A stretch of 64,000 nt of DNA from Mycobacterium hubeiense (GCF_002838065.1 NZ_PIZU01000024.1:16038-80037); one strand, 5' to 3'; counted from the first letter of the stretch, positions 33,328-42,009 are shown. The notes: a model not told the origin generated them from the letters alone. A program made the numbers and translations.

Positions 33328-34359
33328 TCACTCGGCGGGATGGCCCCAGATCTGAATCTCGGAGGTGGCGAAGCTGTCGGCGCCGCCATTGGGGTCGGGC
33401 AGGAGGCCGCTCTGCGACGGTGGTGGCGTGGTCTGCAGCACGACCAGTTTGACGGTCGAGGACTTCTTGTTCGGTATCACCGCGGTCGGGACGACCTCAC
33501 GGGTGTTGTTGGTGTTCTGCTCTAGGCAGTTGTTGTCGAGGGTGCACGGTTTGGCCGGGCTGTAATCACCGAACAACCAGCGCACCCGCGTGATGGTCTG
33601 GTACTTATCCCACTCATCGCCCGACGAGCTGACCTTGTGGAAGCCAGGAATGATCGTCACCTTGGAAATGACGTACACATCGCCGAGGTCGATCGTCAGG
33701 ATCTGTCCCGGCCCGTAGGTCATCTTGCATGTCCAGGCGGTTGCGTTTTGACCGTCGAACGCATTGGTCTCCTCCGCGCTGCCGGCCGGGCACTTGGAGG
33801 TGGCCGACTCGATCTTGATCGGCTGATCCACCGGTACCGGCGGTGGCGGCGCTGACGTCGGTGGGGGAGCTGAGTTGATGGTCAACGTGGGCGGGGCCGG
33901 CTCCGGCTTCAACACGATGACCAAGACGGCGAAGAGTACGACAGCAGACAGTGCGCCGATGATGACCTTGGGTGAGCGCCATTCGATGTCGCGCGCCCGC
34001 TGTTTGAGTGAGCGGTCCCGCGTCGGCAGGGGTGCGGGTTGGAGCTCATCGTCGTCCTCGTCGTCGTCGAGCGGATCGTCGTTGAGGTCGTCGGCGGACG
34101 GGAATTGAAGGAAGCCGGCCGGATTGGCTGCATAGTCGTCGTCGAAGTCGTCGACCTCAGCGGAGTCGGGCGCGGCGTCTTCAAAGGCGGTGTCCGGTTC
34201 GACCGGGGCGTGCGGAGGCTCGGGCGGGCCGTCGGCCGCCGCGGCCGGGCCAGGCGCGACGGCCGCCAAGATGCGCCTGCGGCACGCGAGGAAGACGTCG
34301 GTGTCGGGCAGCTCCCCGGCGGCGGTCACGGGATCACTCACCTCGGTACTCATCACCAT
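33328..34359 (-). CDS. membrane-anchored discoidin (F5/8 type C)-like protein
   Basis: The 343-residue protein has a long acidic cytosolic N-terminus (DDFDDDYAAN, DDEDDDE), one membrane helix (VIIGALSAVVLFAVLVIVL, about 133-151), a Pro-rich linker, and an exported jelly-roll-like domain: SAEETNAFDGQNATAWTCK... then LTIDLGDVYVISKVTIIPGF... and a final FATSEIQIWG. This matches discoidin-type carbohydrate or lipid-binding domains. Paired Cys are present (CPAGS/WTCK; CTLDNNC). It may bind a recipient surface. It is convergent with the cutinase (19 bp gap). Confidence 0.7.
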   Translation of the reverse strand: MVMSTEVSDPVTAAGELPDTDVFLACRRRILAAVAPGPAAAADGPPEPPHAPVEPDTAFEDAAPDSAEVDDFDDDYAANPAGFLQFPSADDLNDDPLDDDEDDDELQPAPLPTRDRSLKQRARDIEWRSPKVIIGALSAVVLFAVLVIVLKPEPAPPTLTINSAPPPTSAPPPPVPVDQPIKIESATSKCPAGSAEETNAFDGQNATAWTCKMTYGPGQILTIDLGDVYVISKVTIIPGFHKVSSSGDEWDKYQTITRVRWLFGDYSPAKPCTLDNNCLEQNTNNTREVVPTAVIPNKKSSTVKLVVLQTTPPPSQSGLLPDPNGGADSFATSEIQIWGHPAE

Positions 34360-34378
34360 TCAATGTCCCCACGTGGCG

Positions 34379-34726
34379 CTAGTCGGCTTTCGGGATCTGA
34401 TAGATGGAGTCGGGAAGGATCACTTGCCCGACCCGCTCGGAGTGCACTCGCATCGGCTGCTGGGGGTAACCGTCGGGGCGGTACATGCCCGTGTAGACCG
34501 GTTGCGTGGTGTAGATGTGTTGGATGATCGTCGGCCCCGGCGCGGCAGCGCCCGCCGCAGCGGAAGTCGAGGAGTTCGCGCGTTTGCGCCGACGTCGCGT
34601 CACCACGTGGATGACCGCCGCGGCAGCGGCTGCGGCCACGGTCAGATAGGTAGCCAGTCCCGCCGGCAATCCCGGCGCACTGTTGATCGCCATGATCGCC
34701 AAGAAGGCGCCTACCAGAGCTTTCAT
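34379..34726 (-). CDS. small membrane protein, two helices, Tyr/Pro-rich tail
   Basis: The 115-residue protein starts MKALVGAFLAIMAI and has two hydrophobic stretches (about 3-15 and 21-42), a basic block (RRRRKR) and a C-terminal tail with IYTTQPVYTGMYRPDGYPQQP. It follows the discoidin-like gene by 19 bp upstream on the same strand, so the two form an operon reading 34726 to 33328. Not recognised as a family. Confidence 0.55.
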   Translation of the reverse strand: MKALVGAFLAIMAINSAPGLPAGLATYLTVAAAAAAAVIHVVTRRRRKRANSSTSAAAGAAAPGPTIIQHIYTTQPVYTGMYRPDGYPQQPMRVHSERVGQVILPDSIYQIPKAD

Positions 34727-35155
34727 GTTCGTGAGATTACCGCGTGCAGCCGAGGCAACCCAGCCAAGTTGATAGGGGGCAAGCAGCCGAGAATTCGGCA
34801 CCACAATCACGCCACAGCACATACGGCTGTCGTTTTCCCGACCACAGGTCGCGGGCTGAACGGCGACGTCATGAGATCACCGGAACGCGACCCTACGTGC
34901 TGATCACAACGGTTTCCGCGGCAGCGAGCACACAAATACCGAGCCCCGAAAAAGGGGCGGCGCGGAAAAGGCCGCGAATGTCAAAGCAGTGAAATTCATA
35001 TTGCCCGGCCCCAGCCGATTTAGGACTGGTCAAACAAATTCTCGGACCACGATCTGGCGTGTCGAGGCGACGTCAAACATGGCTCGCTCTGGTGTTGCTG
35101 GATCGGTAGGATTTTCGGCACAGATCGACACGACCAGTTCGGGAGGATCACCGAG
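34727..35155. other. 429-bp intergenic region between divergent operons
   Basis: Promoter region for the minus-strand membrane operon and the plus-strand EspC/PPE-like pair. No gene is supported. The plasmid promoter box is absent. The end next to 35156 carries GGGAGG as ribosome site. No repeats stand out. Confidence 0.4.
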
Positions 35156-35473
35156 ATGTCCGATCAGCTAGACGTCGACCTGGGGCGGCTTCCCCAGCAC
35201 GCCACCGACCATCAGGCCATCGCCGCGAAGTGGCTTGAATGGCCGGCAGGAGGAGAGAGCTTCCTCGCTGCGTTTCGACGCACCCACGGTGTGGTTGCCG
35301 AGCCGGTCGCCCGAGTTCTCGAGCAGTACCAGCAGCGCCGTGTGCAGTTCGGCGGGGCCCAGGCCGACATGAACAAGACGGTGAGTGATGCGATCACCAC
35401 CAGCCTGGGCACCTTCCGCACGATGGAGGCCGACAGCAGCCGCCGCCTCACGGCTCCGGTCCAGGATCTCTAA
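35156..35473 (+). CDS. EspC-like type VII secretion-associated protein
   Basis: The 105-residue protein is a helical hairpin with short loops: LDVDLGRLPQHATDHQAIAAKWLEW...THGVVAEPVARVLEQYQQRRVQF...DAITTSLGTFRTMEADSSRRL. Size and pattern fit the EspC/T7SS small-substrate family. GGGAGG lies 9 nt before ATG. It precedes the PPE-like gene by 2 bp, as PE/EspC partners usually do, so the two likely form a secreted pair. No ESX core gene (eccB, eccD) is in the window. Confidence 0.65.
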   Translation: MSDQLDVDLGRLPQHATDHQAIAAKWLEWPAGGESFLAAFRRTHGVVAEPVARVLEQYQQRRVQFGGAQADMNKTVSDAITTSLGTFRTMEADSSRRLTAPVQDL

Positions 35474-35475
35474 AC

Positions 35476-37128
35476 GTGGCGAGCACTGCCGGGTCGAGCG
35501 GGCCCAGCGCTGGCGGTGGATCACGCGTTGAAGCGCACATCCCCGTACTGCTGACTGCCGCGAAGTCGATGCAGGCGGCCGCGGCGCAGATGCTTTCGGC
35601 AGCCATACCTACGGTCGTGCCGCCCGCGGGCTTGGACGAAGTGTCACTGAAGGCTGCGGCACGCCTCAACACCCGCGCAATCAACCTCGTCAAATCGATC
35701 GACTCTGGCAGTTGGGCGCTTGCCGGGGGCGCTACAGAGGTCGAGAACGCCGCCTACTCCTTTATGGCCAAGGAAGCCGAGAACGCCGGCAGCTTCTCGG
35801 GTACCGGTGTCGCCGGCGGAGTGCCCACCGCACAAATGCCAGCGTTTCCGCCCCCGCCGAGCGTTCCCGACGTCGTGCTCCCTGACATTCCCGCTCCGCC
35901 CGGCGTGGTCGATGCCGAGTACACCTCCATGCTGGTCAACGGCGGTAGCGGTGAAGCCCCGCACGTGGCTGCCGCCGAATTCTGGAACACCACAGGACAG
36001 AGTTTGACCCAAATCTCCGATGTACTGGGAGTGGCCAGGGAAGCGTTGCGCACCGGCTGGCAATCGCCCGACGCGGAGAACGTCCACGCGGCATTGCAGA
36101 AGTTCAACGCCTGGGTCGACGACACCGGCAAGTCCTCCACCCAGCTCGGGCAGGACTGGGACAGCCACATCAACGGGTGGCGTCGCGTGCGCAACAACAT
36201 TGCCAGCCCCGAAGAGGCCTCGACGACCAAAAACAACCTCGTCCAGGCGATGAACGACAACGCCGCCAACGGCGGGATGAGCACGGGCGAAGTCGTGCGG
36301 TGGACCAACGAATACTCCACGCAGAACACCACCGCCCAGACCGAGATGGCCTCATACAACGCCGACGAGACCTCGGCGCCACCGTTCGCCGAACCCGGGG
36401 CTCCGCCGCCGATCTCGTCGTCCGGTCCGCCGCGCGTGGAAGGAACACCCCGTCCGGCGCCCGGCACGCTGAAGGATCGATTGACCGACGACCCGGCGCT
36501 CAAGGGTCTTCAAGACCCCAAAGCGATCATGGCCGCCATGATGGCCGCGGCCGCGGGCGCGGCCGGGGGACTCGGCGCGATCAGCCAGGCCGGCAAAGGC
36601 CTCTTCCAGCCGATCCAACAGATCCCCCAGCAGCTGGCCCAGCTCAGCCAAATGGCTCAAACCGCCGGCGCCGCGAACGCGGCGAAAAGCGCAGCGAGCG
36701 TTCCCCGCAAGGCCAGCCCTTCAGCAGCGAAGAACGCTGGAGGGGGCGCGGGAGGCGGAAAAGGCGGTGGAGGCACCAAGCCCGCCGGTCTCGGCGGCGG
36801 CGCCAAGCTCAGCACACCTCCGCCGGCAGCGGTACCGGCCACGCCGGCCGCGCCGGCCGTCCGCGGCGTCGCGCCGGCTGCGGGGGTGGGTGGGCCCAGT
36901 CCAGCTGGGATGGGCATGATGCGCCCGATGGGAGCCATGGCCGGTGCCGCCGGCCGCGGGGACCAAAAGGACAAGACGCGCAACAAAGAGCTGTTCCCCG
37001 ACGAACCGTTCGATGAAGACAACCAGGAATACGCACCCGCGGTCCTGGGCGCCAAACCCGACCCTACTGCCCCGAAACCCACCTACGACCGCAAACTCGG
37101 CTCAGCGCCCCTCAAGAAAGCCGGGTAA
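35476..37128 (+). CDS. PE/PPE- or EspB-like type VII substrate
   Basis: The 550-residue protein has a helical N-terminus (about 20-105: SMQAAAAQMLSAAIPTVV... and SFMAKEAENA), then a PPE-like helix bundle (about 165-265) with WNTTGQSLTQISDVLGVAREALRTGWQSPDAENV, and a Gly/Ala/Pro-rich tail with KAGGGAGGGKGGGG-type low complexity and a charged end. The fold plan matches EspB. GTG start follows the EspC-like stop by 2 nt. Probably secreted through an ESX system encoded elsewhere on the plasmid or the chromosome. Confidence 0.6.
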   Translation: MASTAGSSGPSAGGGSRVEAHIPVLLTAAKSMQAAAAQMLSAAIPTVVPPAGLDEVSLKAAARLNTRAINLVKSIDSGSWALAGGATEVENAAYSFMAKEAENAGSFSGTGVAGGVPTAQMPAFPPPPSVPDVVLPDIPAPPGVVDAEYTSMLVNGGSGEAPHVAAAEFWNTTGQSLTQISDVLGVAREALRTGWQSPDAENVHAALQKFNAWVDDTGKSSTQLGQDWDSHINGWRRVRNNIASPEEASTTKNNLVQAMNDNAANGGMSTGEVVRWTNEYSTQNTTAQTEMASYNADETSAPPFAEPGAPPPISSSGPPRVEGTPRPAPGTLKDRLTDDPALKGLQDPKAIMAAMMAAAAGAAGGLGAISQAGKGLFQPIQQIPQQLAQLSQMAQTAGAANAAKSAASVPRKASPSAAKNAGGGAGGGKGGGGTKPAGLGGGAKLSTPPPAAVPATPAAPAVRGVAPAAGVGGPSPAGMGMMRPMGAMAGAAGRGDQKDKTRNKELFPDEPFDEDNQEYAPAVLGAKPDPTAPKPTYDRKLGSAPLKKAG

Positions 37129-37174
37129 CGCCCAAGAGCCCGGCCTCGGCGATCCAGAACCCTCCAAGGGCTCT

Positions 37175-37206
37175 GACCGGATCCACCTGCGGCCGGGCAT
37201 ATACCT
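37175..37206 (+). promoter_or_regulatory. plasmid promoter box, copy at parB operon
   Basis: GACCGG (37175-37180), 15 nt, GGCATATACC (37196-37205). The ATG at 37213 begins 7 nt after TATACC, predicting a leaderless mRNA. Confidence 0.75.
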
Positions 37207-37212
37207 CTGGGC

Positions 37213-38349
37213 ATGACCGCCACACTCGACCAGCCGCCCACCGAAGAGGCAACCGGCAGCCTCGCCGCCGCACTCGAACGGATGGCATCCTCCGAACGCC
37301 TCCGTAAGCGCCACTTCACCATGGTGGCCGTCGAAGGACCGTCGGCCTCGGTCTCCCGGGTCCAGGGACCTGCCCCTGGCGACTCCACCACACCGGCCGA
37401 CCTTGAAGGACTGATCTCCTCGATCGCCGTCGTCGGCCTGTTGCAGCCGCTGCTGGTCGAACAGATCGACTCCCGCCACATCCTGGTCGCCGGTGAACGT
37501 CGACTGCGCGCATTGCGATGGGGACATGTCAACCAGCCGGACAACCCGCACTTCCAACAAGCACCCGCCGTCGTGTGCCCCGGCCCGCTGACCGAAGACG
37601 AACGACGCTGCTGGCAGCTCGTGGAAAACCTCGCCCGCGAAGACCTCGGTTTCGGCGAATTGGGCGCAGCACTGCTATTTGAGCGTGCCGCGGTCTTGGC
37701 CAGTGCGCTGCAGGCTCGGGGGGTGGAAGTGCCGGCCGAGCTGATGGACATCGAAGACCCCGTCACGCGCTGGCCCCTCCTCGACAAGCACCGAGTTGCT
37801 TGCGGGGCGCACACGGGCGGCGCGCCCTGGGACGAAGTCCTCAAACGAATCGGGGGGCAACTCAACGCCGAGAAGGCCAAACAGATTGTGCGGGCGTTCA
37901 AATCGCTTCCCGCCGAGGTCAGTTCCGATATGGACGCCGAAGGCGTAGCACTGGCCACCCGACTGGACTACTTGAAGCTGGAGAAGGGCCGCAAGAACGC
38001 CGCCGCCGACATCTGGGCAGCAGTGCGCGACCGGGGCACACCCAAGCTGCTCGGCGGTGCAGTGCGCGCCGCGATGTCCGACCCGTCACTGCGCCCAGAC
38101 GACGCGATCGAGGTCGCCCAGAAGCTGCATGACTCCGCCAACGCATCCCGCTCGGCCGCACTGCGCGGCGAAACCGATGACACCCCAGTCGAAGACGCCG
38201 ACCCCGAGATCGTGGGAGCCGCCGTCACTGCCGTCACCCGGCTGCTCGCCGAGCTGCGCGCCGGCAAAAAGCTCGGCGGATATGCCGGCGGGACACTGCT
38301 GCTGCACACCCGCGAACTGCTCACCCTGGCAGGAGGACAGCAGTCGTGA
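37213..38349 (+). CDS. ParB-like protein
   Basis: The 378-residue protein has a ParB N-terminal nuclease-like fold: DLEGLISSIAVVGLLQPLLVEQIDSRHILVAGERRLRALRWG (read as two parts, about 56-98), the GERR motif at about 94-97, then WQLVENLAREDLGFGELGAALLFERA typical of ParB linker helices. The rest is less conserved. ParB binds a centromere (parS) and helps segregate plasmids; related proteins also act as regulators or nucleases. A ParA-like protein is at 52559 but not adjacent. Leaderless start. Its stop overlaps the next start (GTGA). Confidence 0.8.
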   Translation: MTATLDQPPTEEATGSLAAALERMASSERLRKRHFTMVAVEGPSASVSRVQGPAPGDSTTPADLEGLISSIAVVGLLQPLLVEQIDSRHILVAGERRLRALRWGHVNQPDNPHFQQAPAVVCPGPLTEDERRCWQLVENLAREDLGFGELGAALLFERAAVLASALQARGVEVPAELMDIEDPVTRWPLLDKHRVACGAHTGGAPWDEVLKRIGGQLNAEKAKQIVRAFKSLPAEVSSDMDAEGVALATRLDYLKLEKGRKNAAADIWAAVRDRGTPKLLGGAVRAAMSDPSLRPDDAIEVAQKLHDSANASRSAALRGETDDTPVEDADPEIVGAAVTAVTRLLAELRAGKKLGGYAGGTLLLHTRELLTLAGGQQS

Positions 38350-39470
38350 CCATCCAGCTGCCCTTGACCGTGCTCACCCCAGCCCGGGCATGCGACTGCC
38401 GGGTGTGCCCATTCTTCATCGACAACCCCGATGCGGCAGAACCGATCTGCAGCGGATCGAACTCGGACTGCTCGTATTGCGGCTCCGCGCGCACCGCCGA
38501 CCAACTCACCCCCTCATGCGGCCAGTGCTCAATCCGCTGCGGATCGCGCACCGACATCAGGGCCTGGATGCGTGACGCCGGCGGCACCCTCGATTTCGAC
38601 GACATCACCCTCCAAGACATGCACTGGCCCGACGGGATGCCGCGGTTCGTGCCCCAGATCGACACCACCAACCCCGCCGAGCTCGACGGTGATCTGCAGT
38701 GGCCGGCCTACGCGGTAGGGCTGCGTCGTGTGTTCTCCCCGAAGGTGTGGGATGTGTTGCCGGGGTTTCGCGACATCACCGCGCGCGAGGCCTTGGGGCT
38801 GGGTGATGGGCAGCTGTCAGTGCTCGTGGGTTATGGCGAAGACCCGCTGGTGGAAGCCTTTTGGACGCGGCGTCGTCGGATCTATCCGCTGATGGCCCAA
38901 CATCAGTGGGATCTGGTGCTGTCTCCGAATTTCAGTATGTATGGAAATCAGCCCCGCACAGAACACCTCATCAACTTCCGCCGCAACCTCGTCATCGCCG
39001 AAGAGCTCCTGGCCGCCGGCGTCAACGCAGTCCCCAACATCTACTGGTACCGCCTCGAAGACCTGCAGCGCTATTCCCGCTGGCTCCACGACATCACGCC
39101 GCCGGCGATCGCGATCAATCTGCAGACATTCCGCACTGACGCCGACTGGGAAGAGATGGCGCTGCCCGGCCTGTCATGGCTGGGCGGGGAACTGCCCACC
39201 GCGACCCGACTCGTGGTGGTCGGATCCTCACGCAAGTCACGCATAGACGAGCTGCTGGCACTCTACGGAGACCGGTTGACCGTTATCTCCCAGAACCCCA
39301 TTCAGTACGCCCGACACGGCGCGATCATGGGCCCCACCGGCCGCGAAGACGTCCACGCCGACGTCGCGGTGGCGTTCGCGGCCACGGTCCGCTACTACTC
39401 CTCGCTGCTGACGCAGTGGACACCTGAGGATCAAACAGCGACTCGAACGTGTGGGGGAAGCAATGGGTGA
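38346..39470 (+). CDS. DUF4417-like protein with N-terminal Cys cluster
   Basis: The 374-residue protein starts with nine Cys between residues 16 and 65 (CDCRVC, ICSGSNSDCSYCG, SCGQCSIRC), which could bind a metal or iron-sulfur site. The following domain has LVLSPNFSMYGNQPRTEHLINFRRNLVIAEELLAAGVNAVPNIYWYRLED (in parts), the pattern of DUF4417. The function of DUF4417 is unknown, and such proteins are found on phages and plasmids next to ParB-like genes. It is coupled to parB by overlap. No radical-SAM CxxxCxxC core was confirmed. Confidence 0.6.
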   Translation: MTIQLPLTVLTPARACDCRVCPFFIDNPDAAEPICSGSNSDCSYCGSARTADQLTPSCGQCSIRCGSRTDIRAWMRDAGGTLDFDDITLQDMHWPDGMPRFVPQIDTTNPAELDGDLQWPAYAVGLRRVFSPKVWDVLPGFRDITAREALGLGDGQLSVLVGYGEDPLVEAFWTRRRRIYPLMAQHQWDLVLSPNFSMYGNQPRTEHLINFRRNLVIAEELLAAGVNAVPNIYWYRLEDLQRYSRWLHDITPPAIAINLQTFRTDADWEEMALPGLSWLGGELPTATRLVVVGSSRKSRIDELLALYGDRLTVISQNPIQYARHGAIMGPTGREDVHADVAVAFAATVRYYSSLLTQWTPEDQTATRTCGGSNG

Positions 39471-40002
39471 GATTGACCGCGTCCAGCGCGCAACCGCATC
39501 GAAGCGTGTCCCCGACGTCCACCGAGACGTCTTCGGATCATTGCGCGCAACCCCGCCGGCCCCACCGGACAACAGCGACTCAAATCGCTCAGTCTCCGAG
39601 GCCGCCGCGCTGGAGACGCGGAGGAACGACCTACGGCGAATGCTGAGGATATGGGACCACGAGCCCTCGCCAGATCAGCGCTACTGGGACAAGCGTGAGG
39701 CGGGACTGGACGCAGATTCGAAGATTGGCACCACTGATCCGAATTCGCCGTTCTGGAAGGCCGCGCACGATGCCGAAATGCGCAAGGCTGCGTCGGCACT
39801 GTCGGGACCCGATCATCCTCCGAGGGCTACTCGAATTGCCTGGTACCGACGGCTTTTCACCACCGCGCGCCGACAGGCCGACTCGCCACAACCTTCCACA
39901 ACCCCGGGGCGGCAAGTTCGCCGATACGGCGGGCTTTGCGGTGCCCCGACAAGTCGCGGCGACTTGTGCCGCAACCCAGCCGGCTCATGTCCGCACCACT
40001 GA
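39463..40002 (+). CDS. protein with APTSRGD...SCPHH C-terminal Cys/His tail (first copy)
   Basis: About 179 residues: a charged helical first two thirds (AAALETRRNDLRRMLRIWDHEPSPDQRYWDK...), an IAWYRRLF segment, then a Pro/Thr linker and the C-terminal tail GLC-GAPTSRGDLCRNPAGSCPHH with three Cys and two His. The same tail ends the unrelated-looking protein at 60859-61485. ATG 39463 (GGGGGAAG nearby) is chosen; GTG 39451 is possible. It overlaps the DUF4417 gene. Function unknown. Confidence 0.6.
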   Translation: MGEIDRVQRATASKRVPDVHRDVFGSLRATPPAPPDNSDSNRSVSEAAALETRRNDLRRMLRIWDHEPSPDQRYWDKREAGLDADSKIGTTDPNSPFWKAAHDAEMRKAASALSGPDHPPRATRIAWYRRLFTTARRQADSPQPSTTPGRQVRRYGGLCGAPTSRGDLCRNPAGSCPHH

Positions 40003-40027
40003 TTTTGACGCCAATCTGGGCGAGTTG

Positions 40028-40390
40028 TCACGACGACCAGCGGCCGGCCTCCTCTGCGCGGTCAGCGCAGTTGCCGCACAAGCCGTCGAAGCCGTCGGCG
40101 GCATCGGTATCGACCGGCTCGTCGTTGCGGTGGGTCACCCGCCCGCAGTCGCCGCACCGCTCGATGTCCTCGTATTCGTCGCGGACCGCCCGCAGTGCGG
40201 CGCGCTGCGTGGGACCCGTGCCCGCCGCAGCGAACAAGCCTTCCTCCCAGTAGCCGGTGTCCTCACGCTGGTCTTGGACATCTCCGGGCAACACGTACTC
40301 GACGACGATGCGGCCGTTCTCCCAGTGCCCGACGAAGGTCCACGTGCCGTCACCGGCTGCCGGGTCGTGTTGATCCGGCCGCTGGGTCAT
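40028..40390 (-). CDS. Cys4 zinc-ribbon protein, second gene of an operator-controlled operon
   Basis: The 120-residue protein begins MTQRPDQHDPAAGDGTW and has an OB- or SH3-like first half (WTFVGHWENGRIVVEYVL), an acidic middle, and CGDCG...CGNC at the C-terminus (about 88-113), a Cys4 site. It follows the 51-residue gene by 22 bp on the minus strand. The pair is preceded by the ATACACC-N6-GGTGTAT repeat. Function unknown. Confidence 0.6.
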   Translation of the reverse strand: MTQRPDQHDPAAGDGTWTFVGHWENGRIVVEYVLPGDVQDQREDTGYWEEGLFAAAGTGPTQRAALRAVRDEYEDIERCGDCGRVTHRNDEPVDTDAADGFDGLCGNCADRAEEAGRWSS

Positions 40391-40412
40391 GTGGTGGTGA
40401 TCGGGGGCCACG

Positions 40413-40568
40413 TTATCGCTGCTTCGGATGCTCTACGGCCCAATGGGTTTGGGCGTCGACATATCCGCTGAGGTATCCCTGGGCCAGTTGGCTGGCGACG
40501 TCGTTGACGTAGCTCGGGGCGCGGGGTGTGTCTTGCCAATTGTCTGGTAGGTCGATCACCACTCGCAT
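40413..40568 (-). CDS. 51-aa protein under the 20-bp operator
   Basis: MRVVIDLPDNWQDTPRAPSYVNDVASQLAQGYLSGYVDAQTHW (in parts) is a compact strand-helix-helix product with good codon use. GGAAGGA lies 6 nt upstream. The inverted repeat 40593-40614 sits just before it, so it is probably regulated by the factor that binds that repeat. It may be a small regulator or antitoxin; no motif is definitive. Confidence 0.65.
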   Translation of the reverse strand: MRVVIDLPDNWQDTPRAPSYVNDVASQLAQGYLSGYVDAQTHWAVEHPKQR

Positions 40569-40592
40569 GCCGAAGATCCTTCCAACTCACTG

Positions 40593-40614
40593 TATACACC
40601 GGAGCGGGTGTATA
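40593..40614. promoter_or_regulatory. inverted-repeat operator TATACACC-N6-GGTGTATA (copy 1)
   Basis: Arms 40593-40600 and 40607-40614, spacer GGAGCG. It precedes the minus-strand gene at 40568. Two more copies with the same 6-nt spacer are at 41503 and 52333. Confidence 0.7.
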
Positions 40615-40678
40615 GTTGACGAGTCTAGCGGAAGCTACCGACATGTAAGGGCACGCAGAGTGCACACACCCAGCACGC

Positions 40679-40709
40679 GACCGGAATCTCGACGCGAAAG
40701 GCATATACC
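40679..40709 (+). promoter_or_regulatory. plasmid promoter box, copy at nuclease gene
   Basis: GACCGG (40679-40684), 15 nt, GGCATATACC (40700-40709). Seven nt later comes ATG 40717, the start of a 9-residue leader. Confidence 0.7.
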
Positions 40710-40716
40710 TCACACC

Positions 40717-40746
40717 ATGACCCCGATAGATGGAGTGATCTCGTGA
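40717..40746 (+). CDS. 9-aa leader peptide coupled to the HNH nuclease
   Basis: The leaderless ATG opens MTPIDGVIS and its TGA overlaps the GTG start of the nuclease. Ribosomes that load at the mRNA end could reach the nuclease by termination-reinitiation. This arrangement recurs at 42081. Confidence 0.5.
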   Translation: MTPIDGVIS

Positions 40747-41453
40747 AGCGCTGGAAACGGCGGGCGAGTGCAGCGGCCACCACCGCCGCCGCCCTGTGGA
40801 TTGGATGGACCGCGCTCACCGGCACCGACACCACGACATCGATCGTCGCCCCGCCGGCGCTGCCGGCGCAGCAGAGTGCAACCGTTGCTCAGCTGCTGAG
40901 GCAGGTCGCGGTGATCGACGAGCTGCCCCAGGTCGTCGGCTATGAGCGCAGCTGCAAGAAGGGCAAGGCGTGCGTCTTCGGCCCGGCCTGGAATGACCCC
41001 CTAGACAGATCGGGATGCGATACAAGACAGAGGGTTCTGCGCGCCCAGCTCACCGATGTCACCTTCAAGCCGGGCACCCGCAATTGCAAAGTCGTCAGCG
41101 GGGTACTGCACGATCCCTACACTGGCACCGAGATCCGCTACAGCAGCGCTGATCCCGACTCTGTGGAAATCGACCACATCGCCGCGCTGTCTCGAGTCTG
41201 GCATCTCGGTGCATGGCGGTGGACTGCGCAGCAGCGCCAGGTGTTCGCCAATGATACCGACAATCTGCTCGCGGTGTCCGGGGCGCAGAACTCAACGAAA
41301 TCCGATGCGGGACTGCGGGAATGGCTGCCGCCCAACCAGTTGTATGTTTGCCCCTACATCGAGAAGTACCTCGCGGTGATGGTCAAGTACCAGCTGCCCA
41401 TCACCCGCAGCGATCGCGATGTCGCCGCACGCAGCTGTGCGGCTGCCGCCTGA
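40743..41453 (+). CDS. exported HNH (GmrSD/DUF1524-type) endonuclease
   Basis: The 236-residue protein has a signal or anchor (KRRASAAATTAAALWIGWTALTG, about 4-28) and a DUF1524 HNH nuclease: EIDHIAALSRVWHLGAW (the H-N-H core, about 142-158), TDNLLAVSGAQNSTKSD, and Cys pairs that may form disulfides (SCKKGKACVF, CDTRQ, NCKVV, VCPY). Such exported nucleases are common in actinobacteria and cut DNA outside the cell. On a plasmid it could process incoming DNA, kill neighbours or serve entry exclusion. GTG start is coupled to the leader peptide. Confidence 0.8.
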   Translation: MKRWKRRASAAATTAAALWIGWTALTGTDTTTSIVAPPALPAQQSATVAQLLRQVAVIDELPQVVGYERSCKKGKACVFGPAWNDPLDRSGCDTRQRVLRAQLTDVTFKPGTRNCKVVSGVLHDPYTGTEIRYSSADPDSVEIDHIAALSRVWHLGAWRWTAQQRQVFANDTDNLLAVSGAQNSTKSDAGLREWLPPNQLYVCPYIEKYLAVMVKYQLPITRSDRDVAARSCAAAA

Positions 41454-41502
41454 GCGGGCATCGGTTGCTTTGTCGGTGCCGGGGGGTAACCTCAAACCAT
41501 CA

Positions 41503-41522
41503 ATACACCGGAATAGGTGTAT
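41503..41522. promoter_or_regulatory. inverted-repeat operator ATACACC-N6-GGTGTAT (copy 2)
   Basis: Arms 41503-41509 and 41516-41522, spacer GGAATA. The GTG at 41542 is 20 nt downstream. Confidence 0.7.
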
Positions 41523-41541
41523 ATGGAGTGGGGAGCGCGAA

Positions 41542-42009
41542 GTGCACGTCTATATCACCGTAGCGATCAACGGAACACTCGACGCCGATGCGGTACCAGC
41601 CGCCGTCGAACAGGCACTCGCCCCATACGGCGAACAGCGCGACGTCATCGGCGAGGACGCCATAGCGACCGGCAAATGGGAAGGCTGGATCGTCGGCGGC
41701 CGCCTCGCCAACAGCTGGGCGATCACCGCCCACCCCAAACTGGCCACCGCGCGGCTCCCACGGTGGCAATGGCCCGACCACGGTCACGGCAGCATCGCCC
41801 GCGTGCGCGACATCACCGCGACCTCGCTGACAGCGACAACCGCCTACATCCACCTCGACGGAACCTGGCACGACAGCGGCCGTCTCGACTGGCAACCAAC
41901 CATCGCCCACGACAGCGCAGCGGCCCGCCGTTGGCGCTTCGACTACTCGGCATGGATCACCACACTGCCCGCCGACACGTGGCTGGTCCTGATCGACGCA
42001 CACCGATGA
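41542..42009 (+). CDS. hypothetical protein under the 20-bp operator
   Basis: The 155-residue protein (start HVYITVAINGTLDADAVPAAVEQALAPYG) is alpha/beta with many Trp (WEGWIVGGRLANSWAI, WQWPDHG, WRFDYSAW). GGGGAG lies 6 nt before GTG, and the operator repeat is just upstream. It shares regulation with the 40568 operon and with the ADP-ribosylglycohydrolase, so it may act in the same stress or immunity response. No family recognised. Confidence 0.6.
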   Translation: MHVYITVAINGTLDADAVPAAVEQALAPYGEQRDVIGEDAIATGKWEGWIVGGRLANSWAITAHPKLATARLPRWQWPDHGHGSIARVRDITATSLTATTAYIHLDGTWHDSGRLDWQPTIAHDSAAARRWRFDYSAWITTLPADTWLVLIDAHR

